DNA from: DATJXG01 sp035500455
Lineage (GTDB): Bacteria; Acidobacteriota; Terriglobia; Terriglobales; Acidobacteriaceae
Assembly (NCBI GenBank): GCA_035500455.1
Contig: DATJXG010000483.1
Span: 1-5,219 of the forward strand
Reading direction: 5' to 3'
Length of the DNA: 5,219 bases
This document shows, in pieces, positions 5,212-5,219 of this stretch; the stretch's first letter is position 1, and every line of letters begins with the position of its first letter. The notes below the pieces were generated by a model. It ran no database searches, was not told the origin of the DNA, and saw only the letters and a list, made by a program, of their open reading frames with translations. Position numbers and translations under genes: made by a program.

Positions 5212-5219
5212 CACTCCGC

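Noticed and set aside
1..5219. CRISPR arrays, tRNA or rRNA genes
   Set aside because: No regularly spaced repeat series, no cloverleaf or rRNA-like segment was found on either strand.

Overview
The window carries four complete protein genes and the 3' part of a fifth. It looks like ordinary chromosomal sequence from a GC-rich Gram-negative-type bacterium. The style of the PNPase (long acidic inter-domain region, Gly/Arg-rich tail), the rpsO-pnp pairing and a lone MEMO-family gene fit an acidobacterium best. That taxonomic call is an inference from protein character and is only moderately certain.

Layout from left to right. Positions 1-639 (+) are the C-terminal half of murA (peptidoglycan precursor synthesis). 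Positions 728-1120 hold a compact cassette: a small GIY-YIG nuclease gene (770-1117, +) between two perfect 42-bp inverted repeats. The repeats touch the coding sequence: the left copy ends on the base before the ATG and the right copy supplies the last 12 codons and the stop. A strong hairpin at 1211-1236 lies between this cassette and the convergent pnp gene. Positions 1278-3668 (-) are a complete pnp. Positions 3843-4109 (-) are rpsO, with a readable sigma70-type promoter at 4161-4190. Positions 4283-5095 (-) are a MEMO/AmmeMemoRadiSam-B family gene with a near-perfect Shine-Dalgarno. The remaining 124 bases are its upstream region; I see no gene in them.

Functionally, rpsO and pnp are the classic bacterial pair (ribosomal protein S15 and a 3'-5' exoribonuclease) and are probably at least partly co-transcribed leftwards. 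murA and the MEMO gene are neighbours without an obvious functional link to that pair. The nuclease cassette is the accessory element: it has clearly lower GC (about 53% over 781-1080 against 65% over 301-600 in murA, counted by hand), sits between two convergent genes where insertion harms neither, and its termini are REP-like hairpins. It is the most interesting thing here: a GIY-YIG nuclease takes the place that a Y1 transposase (RAYT) takes in known REP systems.
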